64,000 bases of DNA from Halobacillus litoralis (GCF_020524085.2 NZ_CP129016.1:2226001-2290000), one strand, 5' to 3'. Positions 44,181 through 55,748 are shown, counted from the stretch's first letter. The notes: generated by a model not told the origin, from the sequence alone. Numbers and translations are program-made.

Positions 44181-45996
44181 TTGACAGCACAATCTAAACA
44201 AGAAAGGGTCCGCAATTTTTCGATTATTGCCCATATCGACCATGGGAAATCGACACTTGCTGACCGTATTCTGGAAAAAACAAAAGCACTAACCCAAAGA
44301 GAAATGAAGGAACAATTCCTTGATGCCATGGATCTTGAACGTGAACGGGGAATCACGATTAAATTAAATGCCGTTCAATTGTCATATGAAGCGAACGATG
44401 GACAGGATTATACGTTCCACTTAATCGATACCCCAGGCCACGTCGACTTTACATATGAGGTCTCTCGTAGTTTGGCGGCCTGTGAAGGTGCGATCCTGGT
44501 TGTAGATGCTGCCCCAGGGAATAGAAGCACAAACATTAGCCAATGTTTATCTAGCATTAGAAAACGATTTAGAAATCATCCCGGTCATTAATAAAATTGA
44601 CCTACCTGGTGCAGACCCTGATCGTATCAAACAAGAAATTGAAGATGTCATCGGAATCGATGCTTCTGACGCCATTCTTGCTTCTGCTAAAGAAGGAGTT
44701 GGGATTGATGAGATTTTAGAGCGGATCGTAAGCGATATTCCGGCTCCTGAGGGCGATGTGAAAGACCCGACGAAGGCTCTGATTTTTGACTCCTTGTACG
44801 ATTCTTACAGAGGTGTCGTTGCCTATACGTGTGTTCGTGAAGGCTCTATCAAACTTGGCGATAAAATTAAAATGATGGCCACGGGCAAAGAATTCGAAGT
44901 GAATGAGCTGGGCGTATTCCGTCCGACTCCGACCCCATTGAAAGAGTTGAATGTTGGGGATGTCGGTTATTTAACGGCATCAATCAAGAATATTGGCGAT
45001 AGCCGTGTGGGGGATACCATTACACTTGCCAATAATCCTGCTGCCGAACCGCTGCCTGGGTATAAAAAGATGAATCCGATGGTGTTCTGTGGTATGTATC
45101 CGGTTGATGCGAGCAAATATAACGACCTTAGAGATGCTCTTGAACGATTGGAACTCAATGATTCCTCCCTTCAGTTTGAACCGGAAACTTCCCAAGCACT
45201 TGGGTTTGGGTTCCGTTGTGGTTTCTTGGGAATGCTTCATATGGAAATCATTCAAGAACGTATCGAAAGGGAATATAAGATCGATCTTATTACGACCGCA
45301 CCAAGTGTTATTTATCAGGTGACCCTTACAGATGGATCCGTCTTCAATGTCGATAACCCTTCCATGATGCCGGATAACCAGAAACTTGAAGAAGTTCAGG
45401 AACCTTTTGTTAAAGCAACGGTCATGGTCCCTAACGATTATGTCGGTCCAGTCATGGAAATCTGTCAGCGTAAACGCGGCAATTTTATAGATATGCAGTA
45501 TCTGGATGACAATAGGGTCAATATCGTTTATGAGATTCCATTGTCTGAAATTGTTTATGATTTCTTTGATTCCTTGAAGTCCCAAACAAAAGGGTATGCA
45601 TCTTTTGATTACGAGTTGATTGGGTACCGTGTCTCCAACCTCGTGAAAATGGATATCTTGTTGAATGGGGATACCATTGATGCATTGTCCTTCATCGTAC
45701 ACCGTGACTTTGCGTACGAACGTGGAAAGCTCATAGCTGAAAAGCTCAAGGAATTAATTCCGAGACAGCAATTCGAAGTCCCTGTCCAAGCTGCCATCGG
45801 AAATAAGATCGTTGCTCGGACCACAATCAAAGCAATGCGTAAAAACGTTCTTTCCAAATGTTACGGCGGAGACATTTCCCGTAAGCGTAAATTGCTTGAA
45901 AAGCAAAAAGAAGGTAAAAAGCGCATGAAGATGGTCGGTTCTGTTGAGGTCCCTCAAGAGGCCTTCATGTCCGTCCTTGACCTGAACGAAGATTAA
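44181..45996 (+). pseudogene. lepA: Elongation factor 4 (LepA), frameshifted
   Basis: Ribosome-dependent GTPase. The first frame ([29 protein letters not shown] ... [10 protein letters not shown]) stops at 44591, while a second continues from [21 protein letters not shown] to 45996. One extra C in GCCCCAGG near 44514-44517 separates them; with three Cs the protein reads VVDAAQGIEAQT and has about 604 residues. G1 (AHIDHGKST), G3 (DTPGHVDF) and G4 ([10 protein letters not shown]) then line up, and the LepA-specific C-terminal domain ends in [13 protein letters not shown]. The start is TTG 44181 after AGGAG. LepA is nearly universal, so a sequence error is likely. Confidence 0.88.
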
Positions 45997-46015
45997 AGCT
46001 AAAGGAAGACAGTTG

Positions 46016-46046
46016 AAACCGCAGGAGATTCTTCTCTTGCGGTTTT
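46016..46046 (+). terminator. Intrinsic terminator after lepA
   Basis: AAACCGCAGGAGA / TCTCTTGCGGTTT stem with one mismatch and a short T tail, 20 bases past the lepA stop. It probably reduces read-through into hemW. Confidence 0.65.
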
Positions 46047-46069
46047 CCTTATGAAAGGTGGTAACATCC

Positions 46070-47191
46070 ATGAAAATCCCATCCGCATATATACACATCC
46101 CTTTCTGTCAGCAGATTTGTCACTATTGTGATTTTACGAAGTTTTTCTATAATGAGCGTCTGGCAGACGACTATTTGGAGGCCCTTGAAAAAGAAATACA
46201 CACGTATATCCCGGGAGAAAAAGCGGACGTGCGAACTATTTTTGTCGGAGGCGGAACCCCGACAGCTGTAAACCACAAGCAGTTAGAAAAGCTTCTGAAA
46301 ATGATTGATGATCATTTTGATATTTCTGGCTGTGAAGAGTACACCTTTGAAGCGAATCCGGGAGATTTAGATGTTGAAAAAGTACGTTTGTTGAAGGCAT
46401 ATGGCGTCGATCGCATATCACTCGGCGTTCAAGTTTTCGATGATGACATGCTTGAAAAAATTGGTCGTGTACACAAAGTGAAAGATGTTTATACGAATAT
46501 CGATCGTCTCGTTCAAGCGGGATTGACGAATGTGAGTATAGATCTTATGTATGCTCTCCCTGGGCAAACGGTTGAAGACTTTGAAAAAACCATTGATGAA
46601 GCGATGCAATTCGGTTTGCCGCATTACTCTTCCTACTCTCTTCAAATTGAACCGAAAACCGTGTTTTATCAACGGTACAAAAAGGGTAAGCTCTCCAAGG
46701 CTAAAGAAGATGATGAAGCAGAAATGTACGAACTACTTCAGCGTAAATTAGCTGATGCTGGAGCCGTGCAATATGAAATCAGTAACTTCGCAAAGCCCGG
46801 GTTTGAAAGTAAACACAACCTGACATACTGGAATAATGAATATTATTATGGCATTGGAGCGGGCGCGCATGGGTACCTGCCGGGAAAACGAACGATCAAC
46901 ATCCGCCCACTGCCTGCCTATGTGAAGAAAGCCACGGAAGATGGAATGCCCGTTCTCCATAAGGAACCTATTGGTCTGAAAGAGCAGTTGGAGGAAGAAA
47001 TGTTTCTCGGCTTGAGAAAGACAAAAGGAGTATCGAAAGAACTTTTTCAACAAAAGTATGGAAAAACACTTGTCGATGTCTTCGGAAACAAGCTTACTGA
47101 ATTGAAAGAGCGCTCATTAATAGCAGAAGACACCGGCCATATCCGTCTTACATCCAAGGGTCGTATTCTTGGTAATGAAGTATTCCAGTAA
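46070..47191 (+). CDS. hemW: HemW, radical SAM heme chaperone
   Basis: A 373-residue coproporphyrinogen oxidase-like radical SAM protein that binds and transfers heme rather than oxidising coproporphyrinogen. The FeS motif is FCQQICHYCDF (CxxxCxxC) near residue 15-25. GGGTPTA is the SAM-binding glycine motif, then RISLGVQVFDD and SIDLMYALPGQT. The N-terminal extension with the extra Cys of HemN is missing, as expected for HemW. ATG 46070 has AAAGGTGG upstream. Confidence 0.93.
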   Translation: MKIPSAYIHIPFCQQICHYCDFTKFFYNERLADDYLEALEKEIHTYIPGEKADVRTIFVGGGTPTAVNHKQLEKLLKMIDDHFDISGCEEYTFEANPGDLDVEKVRLLKAYGVDRISLGVQVFDDDMLEKIGRVHKVKDVYTNIDRLVQAGLTNVSIDLMYALPGQTVEDFEKTIDEAMQFGLPHYSSYSLQIEPKTVFYQRYKKGKLSKAKEDDEAEMYELLQRKLADAGAVQYEISNFAKPGFESKHNLTYWNNEYYYGIGAGAHGYLPGKRTINIRPLPAYVKKATEDGMPVLHKEPIGLKEQLEEEMFLGLRKTKGVSKELFQQKYGKTLVDVFGNKLTELKERSLIAEDTGHIRLTSKGRILGNEVFQ

Positions 47192-47240
47192 TTCTTATTA
47201 GATGAATAATCATAAGAACGTGCTTTATCATAAAAAGATC

Positions 47241-47283
47241 GGTTGAGGGGGGAGTGAGGGAAACGGTGAGACTCCCGTGAAGT
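47241..47283 (+). repeat. Short remnant of the palindromic repeat family
   Basis: GGTTGAGGGGGGAGTGAGGG and GGTGAGACTCCCGTGAAG resemble the GGGGTGG...GCGAGACTCCCGTGGGA arm of module B at 20840-20875. No partner arm is found. The rest of this 350-base gap shows nothing until the hrcA promoter. Confidence 0.4.
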
Positions 47284-47458
47284 TAGCCCTATGCAATGTC
47301 CATGGAAAACTTTTTCTATGGATATTTAGAGGTTGCTTAGTGATCATTGATCCATTTCTCTCTCTACCTTGAACTTTTATTACGACGCTTGATAGGGACA
47401 CATGTTCTAAATGTGAACAAGGACTTGGAGGAATGAGCAAAAAAAAGAGTTTTATCCG

Positions 47459-47487
47459 TTGACATCCCTCAACCCTTTTGATAATTT
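47459..47487 (+). promoter_or_regulatory. Sigma-A promoter of hrcA-grpE-dnaK
   Basis: TTGACA at 47459-47464, then TAATTT at 47482-47487 after 17 bases. The -10 is weak and overlapping alternatives exist (GATAAT at 47480). CIRCE follows directly downstream, as expected for a HrcA-controlled start. Confidence 0.7.
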
Positions 47488-47497
47488 ATTATTAGAT

Positions 47498-47524
47498 TTA
47501 GCACTCACTGCAAACGAGTGCTAA
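47498..47524 (+). promoter_or_regulatory. CIRCE operator
   Basis: TTAGCACTC-N9-GAGTGCTAA, a perfect CIRCE inverted repeat at 47498-47506 and 47516-47524, 15 bases before the hrcA start. HrcA bound here represses the heat-shock operon, with GroE as titrating co-factor in the known B. subtilis system. Confidence 0.98.
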
Positions 47525-47539
47525 CAGAGGTGATCATCG

Positions 47540-48562
47540 ATGTTAACAGATAGACAATTGCTCATTTTGCAAGTCATTATTGATGATTTCATTCTGACCG
47601 CACAACCTGTAGGTTCTCGGTCAATAGCCAAGAAAGATGCTGTAACATTCAGTTCAGCAACGATAAGGAATGAAATGGCTGATTTAGAGGAATTGGGTTT
47701 TATTGAAAAAACCCATTCATCTTCAGGAAGGGTCCCTTCTGAGAAAGGGTATCGCTTCTATGTCGACCATCTTCTATCTCCATTGCGCCTTTCCAGTCAA
47801 GAAATAGTGACCATTCGGGAAGCATTCGATGATAAAATGATGGAGTTTGAACGTGTGGTTCAGAAGTCAGCCGGTATTCTTTCCGATTTGACGAACTACA
47901 CATCCATTGTTCTCGGACCTGAAGTATTTGAAACAAAACTAAAACAACTGCAGATCGTTCCATTATCTGATCAGTCTGCTATTGCGATTTTAGTTACGGA
48001 TACTGGTCATGTGGAGCATCGTGCTTTCAACGTTCCGGTTGAGATTAAGGGTGCAGATCTGGAAAAGATGGTGAACATTTTGAACAGCCGGCTCCAAGGA
48101 GTCCCGTTGGTGAAATTGCATGAAGTACTCTATTCTGAGATTAATGATCTATTGAAAACACATACCGATCATCACGAAGAAGCTTTTCAGTATTTGCGTG
48201 CAGCTCTCGTGGATGAGCATCCGACGAAACTGTACATTGGTGGAAAGACAAACATTCTCATGCAACCTGAATTCAGGGACCTTGATAAAGTCAGGTCTTT
48301 ATATGCCACCATCGAACGGGAAAGTGAGATGGCTGATTTGCTGCGGACCGGTAAGGAAGGGATTCAAGTCCGAATTGGACAAGAAAACCCTTTTGATGCT
48401 ATGCAAAACTGCAGTTTGATTACAGCAAGTTATCAGCTAGGGAATAATCAAGTGGGAACGATTGCCCTCTTGGGCCCTACTCGCATGGAGTACAACCGAA
48501 TGTTTTCATTGATGAATGTCTTATCCAAGCATATGACAGATACGTTCCGTGGCTGGTATTAG
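47540..48562 (+). CDS. hrcA: Heat-inducible transcription repressor HrcA
   Basis: A 340-residue repressor with an N-terminal winged helix (LTDRQLLILQVIIDDFILTAQPVGSRSIAKK) and TIRNEMADLEELGFIEKTHSSSGRVPSEKGYRFYVDHLL in pieces, followed by the GAF-like dimerisation domain and the conserved end (VGTIALLGPTRMEYNRMFSLMNVLS). It binds the CIRCE element directly upstream and so regulates its own operon. An AGAGGTGA site precedes the ATG. Confidence 0.97.
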   Translation: MLTDRQLLILQVIIDDFILTAQPVGSRSIAKKDAVTFSSATIRNEMADLEELGFIEKTHSSSGRVPSEKGYRFYVDHLLSPLRLSSQEIVTIREAFDDKMMEFERVVQKSAGILSDLTNYTSIVLGPEVFETKLKQLQIVPLSDQSAIAILVTDTGHVEHRAFNVPVEIKGADLEKMVNILNSRLQGVPLVKLHEVLYSEINDLLKTHTDHHEEAFQYLRAALVDEHPTKLYIGGKTNILMQPEFRDLDKVRSLYATIERESEMADLLRTGKEGIQVRIGQENPFDAMQNCSLITASYQLGNNQVGTIALLGPTRMEYNRMFSLMNVLSKHMTDTFRGWY

Positions 48563-48680
48563 TACGGAAGAAAAGAAGAGGGGTATGCGCCCTATCGCTT
48601 CTTTATGTCTCATACTTTTTCAGGATAAGGATTCATGTTATAGTCAGTAACGGTGTAATGGAAAGTAGGAGGTGGAAGTC

Positions 48681-49211
48681 GTGGAAGAGAATAAACAAGA
48701 GATCATTGATGAAAAAGATGAAGCTCAAAATGAGGAACCTGAACAAACGGTAGTCGAAGAGACGGATGAGGCGGAAAAGCTTCGTCAGGAAAAAGAAGAG
48801 CTTAATAATCGACTGCTTCGTTTGCAAGCGGATTATGATAATTTCCGCCGTCGTACTCAGAAAGAGAAAGAGGCGGACAGGAAATATAGATCCCAGAGCC
48901 TTGTAGAGGAATTAATACCGGCTCTGGATAACTTTGAAAGAGCTCTCCAAGTGGAAGTGGATGGCGATGCAGCCAAAAACTTCGCAAATGGAATGAAAAT
49001 GGTTTATGACCAATTCAAAGCAGCTCTGGAAAAAGAAGGCGTCGAAGAAATCCCTGCCAAAGGGGAAGAATTCGATCCTCATATGCACCAGGCGATCATG
49101 CAAGTCGAAGACGAAAATTATGAAAGTAATATTGTCGTCGAAGAGTTGCAAAAAGGTTACCGCCTGAAAGATCGGGTCATTCGCCCGTCAATGGTAAAAG
49201 TAAACCAGTAA
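48681..49211 (+). CDS. grpE: Nucleotide exchange factor GrpE
   Basis: Releases ADP from DnaK. The 176-residue protein has an acidic N-terminal tail, a long coiled coil ([27 protein letters not shown] in pieces), and the C-terminal beta wing ([44 protein letters not shown]). GTG 48681 is chosen because AGGAGG lies eight bases upstream; GTG 48672 overlaps that site. Confidence 0.96.
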   Translation: MEENKQEIIDEKDEAQNEEPEQTVVEETDEAEKLRQEKEELNNRLLRLQADYDNFRRRTQKEKEADRKYRSQSLVEELIPALDNFERALQVEVDGDAAKNFANGMKMVYDQFKAALEKEGVEEIPAKGEEFDPHMHQAIMQVEDENYESNIVVEELQKGYRLKDRVIRPSMVKVNQ

Positions 49212-51086
<1,875 letters not shown>

Positions 51087-51100
51087 GAAAAGGTAGAAAA

Positions 51101-51137
51101 AAAGTCAAAGTCAGGTTCTTCTTGACTTTGACTTTTT
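51101..51137 (+). terminator. Intrinsic terminator between dnaK and dnaJ
   Basis: AAAGTCAAAGTCA / TGACTTTGACTTT with a nine-base loop and T tail. It should lower dnaJ expression relative to dnaK. Confidence 0.85.
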
Positions 51138-51229
51138 TCATGAATAGGCAAACAGGTGACGTTTGCCTGCCTAGATTTTCAATGTTAATATAAACCTTAT
51201 GTAATAGCGTCCGGGAGAGTGATCGACAA

Positions 51230-52360
51230 GTGAGTAAACGTGATTATTATGAAGTCCTTGGCGTGTCCAAGGATGCTTCCAAAGATGAAATAAAGAAAGC
51301 CTACCGTAAACTGGCGCGTAAGTATCACCCTGACGTCAGTGAGGAAGAAAATGCTTCTGAAAAGTTCAAAGAAGCGAAAGAAGCTTACGAAACATTGAGC
51401 GACCAGCAAAAACGTGCCCAATATGACCAATTCGGTCATGCCGGTCCGAATCAGGGCGGCTTTGGCGGTTTCGGTGGAGGCGCAGAAGATTTCGGCGGCT
51501 TCGGCGATATTTTCGACATGTTCTTTGGTGGCGGTGGCCGCCGCCGTGACCCGAACGCCCCACGGAAAGGTGCAGATCTTCAATATACGATGACCCTCCA
51601 GTTTGAAGAGTCTATTTTTGGTAAGTCTACCGATATCGAAATTCCAATGGAGGAAGACTGTGACACTTGTGATGGTTCCGGTGCTAAGCTAGGAACATCA
51701 CCTGAAACTTGCTCCCACTGTCAAGGTTCTGGACAAGTTAATCAAGAACAGAACACACCGTTCGGTCGCGTCGTTAACCGTCGTGTTTGTCACCACTGCC
51801 AAGGCACAGGGAAAATCATTAAAGACAAATGTAACACTTGTGGCGGCGATGGCCGTGTGCAAAAACGCAAGAAAATTCATCTCGATATCCCAGCAGGTAT
51901 TGATGATGGTCAACAAATTCGTGTGCAAGGTAAAGGAGAAGAAGGGGTCAATGGAGGGCCGGCTGGAGACTTGTTTGTAGTCATCCGCGTCCAGCCTCAT
52001 GAATTCTTCCAACGCGAAGGCGATCACATTTTCTGTGAGATTCCTCTTACCTTTGCACAAGCAGCACTTGGCGATGAAATTGAAGTCCCTACCGTACACG
52101 GGAATGTGAAGTTGAAAGTGCCTGCAGGAACGCAAACTGGAAAGACATTCCGTCTGAAAGAAAAAGGTGCACCGAACGTCCACGGCCGTGGCCAGGGTGA
52201 CCAGCATGTGAAGATGAAAGTCATCACTCCTAAGAATTTGACGGAAAGACAGAAAGAATTGCTGCGTGAATTTAATGATATTAGTGGCAATGATGCAACA
52301 GATGAGCAACATGGGAACTTTTTCGAACGTATGAAACGTGCGTTTAAAGGAGACAGCTAA
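51230..52360 (+). CDS. dnaJ: Co-chaperone DnaJ (Hsp40)
   Basis: A type I J-protein of 376 residues. The J-domain includes HPD at residues 33-35, followed by a Gly/Phe-rich linker ([18 protein letters not shown]). Four CxxCxGxG zinc motifs follow: [24 protein letters not shown] and CNTCGGDG. The C-terminal substrate-binding domains complete it. The start is GTG 51230 after GGGAGAGTGAT. It stimulates the ATPase of DnaK encoded upstream. Confidence 0.98.
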   Translation: MSKRDYYEVLGVSKDASKDEIKKAYRKLARKYHPDVSEEENASEKFKEAKEAYETLSDQQKRAQYDQFGHAGPNQGGFGGFGGGAEDFGGFGDIFDMFFGGGGRRRDPNAPRKGADLQYTMTLQFEESIFGKSTDIEIPMEEDCDTCDGSGAKLGTSPETCSHCQGSGQVNQEQNTPFGRVVNRRVCHHCQGTGKIIKDKCNTCGGDGRVQKRKKIHLDIPAGIDDGQQIRVQGKGEEGVNGGPAGDLFVVIRVQPHEFFQREGDHIFCEIPLTFAQAALGDEIEVPTVHGNVKLKVPAGTQTGKTFRLKEKGAPNVHGRGQGDQHVKMKVITPKNLTERQKELLREFNDISGNDATDEQHGNFFERMKRAFKGDS

Positions 52361-52504
52361 AGCTTAAAAGGAAGGTGTCTGTACGATTGGTTGATGGGTA
52401 GTTCATGTAATTTCCCGTTCTCTCGTGCAGGCACTTTTTATCTTGAGAGTCTGGTTAACTATCCATTAGTACTTAGAAAAAATATTGAAGAGGGTGGATC
52501 ATCA

Positions 52505-53443
52505 ATGAAATGGTCTGAAGTATGTGTCCATACGACAACAGAAGCAATTGAACCGGTATCGAATATTCTCCATGAGTCTGGAGCGAGTGGCGTCGTCATC
52601 GAAGACCCGTCAGATATGAAAAGAAAGAAAACGAAACTGGGAGAAATTTATGAATTGAATCCAGACGATTATCCGGCAGAAGGGGTGTATGTTAAGGCCT
52701 ACCTGCCCATGAATAGTTTTCTTGGTGAAACCGTTGATGGAATTAAGAAAACCGTATCCAACCTGACAGAATTCGGCATTGATATTGGGCATAATCATGT
52801 GACGATCAGTGAAATTCATGAAGAAGATTGGGCAACCGCATGGAAAAAATATTATAAACCAGTCAAAATTTCTGAAAAAATCACGATCATCCCGACATGG
52901 GAAGACTACACGCCGGTATCCAGTGATGAAATCATTATTGAAATGGACCCTGGAATGGCCTTTGGAACCGGTACGCACCCGACAACAGTTCTTAGCATAC
53001 AAGCCTTGGAGCAGTACTTAGAAAAAGGAGATAAAGTACTGGATATCGGTGCAGGATCTGGAATACTAAGCGTAGCTTCTGTCCTTTTGGGTGCCGAGCA
53101 TGCTTATGCTTATGATCTTGATGATGTAGCCGTTTCGAGTACAAAGAACAACGCTGCTTTAAATGGTGTGGAAGATAGAGTGACGTCTAAACTTAATGAC
53201 CTTCTTGAGGGAGTAGACTGGGAAGCAGATTTAATCGTGTCGAATATTTTGGCGGAGATTATCATCAAATTCACAGATGATGCCTACCGTGTCGTCAAGC
53301 CTGGAGGATATTTCATTACGTGCGGGATTATTTCTGGTCGTAAGGAAATGGTTCGAGAGCAGTTGATCCAATCAGGTTTTGAGATTGTCGAGACGAACAA
53401 AATGGAAGACTGGGTCAGCATCATTGCTAAAAAACCGGAGTGA
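52505..53443 (+). CDS. prmA: Ribosomal protein L11 methyltransferase
   Basis: Trimethylates ribosomal protein L11. From ATG 52505 the product has 312 residues, the family size. An N-terminal substrate-recognition domain (MKWSEVCVHTTTEAIEPVSNIL) is followed by the linker EEDWATAWKKYYKPVKI, the SAM site MAFGTGTHPTT, VLDIGAGSGILSVAS and the catalytic block VSNILAEII. The 144 bases upstream of the start show no recognisable element beyond a GAGGGTGG site. Confidence 0.95.
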   Translation: MKWSEVCVHTTTEAIEPVSNILHESGASGVVIEDPSDMKRKKTKLGEIYELNPDDYPAEGVYVKAYLPMNSFLGETVDGIKKTVSNLTEFGIDIGHNHVTISEIHEEDWATAWKKYYKPVKISEKITIIPTWEDYTPVSSDEIIIEMDPGMAFGTGTHPTTVLSIQALEQYLEKGDKVLDIGAGSGILSVASVLLGAEHAYAYDLDDVAVSSTKNNAALNGVEDRVTSKLNDLLEGVDWEADLIVSNILAEIIIKFTDDAYRVVKPGGYFITCGIISGRKEMVREQLIQSGFEIVETNKMEDWVSIIAKKPE

Positions 53444-53447
53444 TTGA

Positions 53448-54197
53448 ATGCAACGTTATTTTGTTGATCAAGAATGTTGGAACGGGGACACTGTTTATGT
53501 GAATGGGGAAGATACTCATCATATTGTTAGAGTGATGAGAATGAAGGAAGGGGACAACCTAGTAGCTATCCACCCAGAAAGAGGCCCCGCTTTATGCGAA
53601 ATCACGAAAGTGGCAGAGGACGTTGTTCATTGTAATGTTGTTACATGGATGGAGGAAGACCGGGAGCTTCCTGTCCATGTGACAATTGTAGCGAGCCTTG
53701 GTAAAGGGGATAAGCTGGAGCAAATTGTCCAAAAAGGGACAGAGCTTGGTGCTTCTGCCTTCATCCCCTATCAAGCCGATCGTTCCGTTGCCAAATGGGA
53801 TAATAAAAAAGCTGATAAAAAGATCCAGAGATTACAGAAAATATCTAAAGAAGCGAGTGAACAGTCTGAACGAAACATCGTTCCAGAGATTCAATCTGTT
53901 CATACTCTTCATCAGCTTTTGGAAATAAAAAAGAACTATGACCATTGTTTGTTTGGATATGCAGAAAGTGCGAGGCAGGAAAATCCCCATTTGTTAAGTG
54001 AAGCTTTCGAATCATTAAAGCGGGAGGAAACTGTTTTAGTGGTATTCGGACCTGAAGGTGGATTTTCTGAAAATGAAGTGGGAAAACTATTACACCAAGG
54101 GTTCAAATCGATTCGATTAGGCCCGCGAATTTTACGAATGGAAACAGCTCCTCTTTATTTCCTATCCAGTCTCTCTTATAAATTGGAAGAAGTTTGA
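53448..54197 (+). CDS. rsmE: 16S rRNA m3U1498 methyltransferase RsmE
   Basis: SPOUT-class methyltransferase of 249 residues. MQRYFVDQE starts the N-terminal PUA-like domain (EDTHHIVRVMRMKEGD). The knotted C-terminal domain has ASLGKGDKLEQIVQKGTELG, VVFGPEGGFSENEV and IRLGPRILRMETAPLYFLS. It follows prmA by four bases. In B. subtilis mtaB (yqeV) comes next, but here deoC follows instead. Confidence 0.95.
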   Translation: MQRYFVDQECWNGDTVYVNGEDTHHIVRVMRMKEGDNLVAIHPERGPALCEITKVAEDVVHCNVVTWMEEDRELPVHVTIVASLGKGDKLEQIVQKGTELGASAFIPYQADRSVAKWDNKKADKKIQRLQKISKEASEQSERNIVPEIQSVHTLHQLLEIKKNYDHCLFGYAESARQENPHLLSEAFESLKREETVLVVFGPEGGFSENEVGKLLHQGFKSIRLGPRILRMETAPLYFLSSLSYKLEEV

Positions 54198-54286
54198 AAT
54201 ATCAGGGTGAGCTCGCATTTTAATCGCTTTCATGCTAAGATAGAAGAGATGTACGAACAACTTAAACTTGAAAGGACGATCTACAA

Positions 54287-54958
54287 ATGGAACAAAATCT
54301 AGCTAAAATGATTGATCATACACAGCTTAAACCAGATACACCGAAAGATAAAATTACACAGATTTGCAAGGAAGCTAAAGAACAAAATTTTGCTTCCGTA
54401 TGTGTCAACCCTCACTGGGTATCATACTGCGCAGAGCAACTAGAAGGAACAGATGTGAAGGTTTGTACAGTCATTGGTTTTCCACTAGGGGCGACAACGA
54501 AAGAAACGAAAGCCTTTGAAACAAAGCAAGCGATCGAAAAAGGCGCAACTGAAGTTGATATGGTGATCAATATCGGTGAGTTGAAATCAGGGAACAAAGA
54601 ACTTGTTCAACAAGATATCGAAGCAGTCGTTCGTGAAGCGGAAGGGAAAGCTATTGTTAAGGTAATCATTGAGACTTCCCTACTTACGGAAGATGAGAAA
54701 GTTACAGCATCTGAACTGGCAAAAGCTGCAGGGGCAGATTTTGTTAAAACATCTACTGGTTTCTCTGGTGGAGGCGCAACGGTTGAGGATATCAGCCTAA
54801 TGCGTAAAACAGTTGGACCAGACATGGGTGTGAAAGCTTCCGGCGGAGTGCGTGATTACGAAGGTGCAAAAGCAATGATCGAAGCTGGCGCTACTCGAAT
54901 CGGTGCAAGCTCAGGAATCGCTATCGTAAACCACGAACAAGGAACTTCTGATTATTAA
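54287..54958 (+). CDS. deoC: Deoxyribose-phosphate aldolase
   Basis: Class I aldolase splitting deoxyribose 5-phosphate into acetaldehyde and glyceraldehyde 3-phosphate in deoxynucleoside catabolism. The 223-residue TIM barrel has [41 protein letters not shown], the Schiff-base Lys in [14 protein letters not shown], and [17 protein letters not shown] near 54233-54241 may be its extended -10 box. In B. subtilis deoC lies in the deo operon far away, so this location is different. Confidence 0.96.
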   Translation: MEQNLAKMIDHTQLKPDTPKDKITQICKEAKEQNFASVCVNPHWVSYCAEQLEGTDVKVCTVIGFPLGATTKETKAFETKQAIEKGATEVDMVINIGELKSGNKELVQQDIEAVVREAEGKAIVKVIIETSLLTEDEKVTASELAKAAGADFVKTSTGFSGGGATVEDISLMRKTVGPDMGVKASGGVRDYEGAKAMIEAGATRIGASSGIAIVNHEQGTSDY

Positions 54959-54965
54959 TTAACTG

Positions 54966-55001
54966 AAAGAAGCCATCTCCAGAAGGAGATGGCTTCTTTT
55001 T
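54966..55001 (+). terminator. Intrinsic terminator after deoC
   Basis: Perfect stem AAAGAAGCCATCTCC / GGAGATGGCTTCTTT with a four-base loop and T tail, seven bases after the deoC stop. Confidence 0.93.
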
Positions 55002-55017
55002 ATTAGTTTCCGCCTTT

Positions 55018-55226
55018 ATTAAAGAATAAGGCAGGATCGTGGAAAACTTAGTTTGGAGATGTTTGTGTGCTTTTAGGGGCACCGGGAAACAGTTCACTTG
55101 CCTGATGTAGTGCGCTTTGTACAAAAGGCGTAGTGATTGTGGAAGACAATCCTGCGCGGTAGAGGGGTTCGTTTCGCTCTTACATCAAATGGGGGTGGTT
55201 AGGAAGCTGCGAGACTCCCGCGGGAA
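55018..55226 (+). repeat. Truncated copy of the palindromic A-B repeat
   Basis: The left end matches module A from 20521 (TTAAAGAATA, GGCAGG, GTGGAA, then AGTTTGGAGATG). After a stretch with much of A and the A-B spacer missing, it resumes as the left arm of module B: GGGGTTCGTTTC, ATCAAATGGG, GTGGTTAGGAAGCTGCGAGA and CTCCCGCGGGA correspond to 20814-20875. The right arm of B is absent, and an unrelated short ORF follows directly. Confidence 0.7.
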
Positions 55227-55229
55227 TGG

Positions 55230-55460
55230 ATGGGCTGGAGAGGCCCTGAAGTGCTATTACTCGAAGAGGGCGACCATGAATGGGTAACCGGTGAGATTAA
55301 GGGTTGTCACTACAAAGAAGAAAAATTTCTTGAAAATGGGTTGCCGAACTCTAAAGATTTGAACATTCCGCTCTACCTCAGGCGTTCAAGTTACATGAAG
55401 CTAAATGACAATGTAGAGATTAGTAAAGTTAACGACCCTTTATCTTTCAAAAAAAGTTGA
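55230..55460 (+). CDS. Short ORF of unknown origin, possibly a gene fragment
   Basis: A 76-codon frame starts at the repeat boundary and ends just at the rpsU promoter. The predicted product includes VLLLEEGDHEWVTGEIKGCH, EEKFLENGLPNSKDLN and LRRSSYMKLNDNVEISKV. No ribosome binding site precedes its ATG, and the first codons lie next to the repeat. I do not recognise a family. It may be the 3' part of a gene cut off by the repeat, or a chance frame. Confidence 0.3.
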   Translation: MGWRGPEVLLLEEGDHEWVTGEIKGCHYKEEKFLENGLPNSKDLNIPLYLRRSSYMKLNDNVEISKVNDPLSFKKS

Positions 55461-55485
55461 CCATATGACATGCATATAATATAAT
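55457..55485 (+). promoter_or_regulatory. Sigma-A promoter of rpsU-yqeY
   Basis: TTGACC at 55457-55462 and perfect TATAAT at 55480-55485 are 17 bases apart. The start should be near 55492, directly before the hairpin GTATGGG / CCCATAC at 55494-55512, which would form the 5' end of the rpsU message. Confidence 0.88.
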
Positions 55486-55554
55486 TGTCAAAGGTATGGG
55501 GGGTTCCCATACAAGAGAAACAGTTTTGTTTGCTTCGGAGGGAGGGAAATTAGC

Positions 55555-55728
55555 ATGTCAAAAACAACTCGCGTTCGTAAAAACGAGTCTCTTGAAGATG
55601 CTCTTCGTCGCTTTAAGCGTGATGTATCAAAAAGTGGTACATTAGCGGAATATCGTAAGCGTGAATATTACGATAAGCCTAGCGTACGCCGTAAGAAAAA
55701 GTCTGAGGCGGCTAGAAAGCGTAAGTAA
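55555..55728 (+). CDS. rpsU: 30S ribosomal protein S21
   Basis: A 57-residue, very basic protein: [40 protein letters not shown] and [17 protein letters not shown]. It sits on the 30S platform near the anti-Shine-Dalgarno. GGAGGGAGGG precedes the ATG. The neighbour yqeY is conserved next to rpsU in most bacteria. Confidence 0.98.
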   Translation: MSKTTRVRKNESLEDALRRFKRDVSKSGTLAEYRKREYYDKPSVRRKKKSEAARKRK

Positions 55729-55748
55729 TTAAAGAGGGTGTTGAAGAG

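Noticed and set aside
44506..44591. Programmed +1 or -1 frameshifting in lepA
   Set aside because: LepA is not known to use recoding, no stimulatory structure is evident, and the same kind of homopolymer insertion occurs in three other genes.
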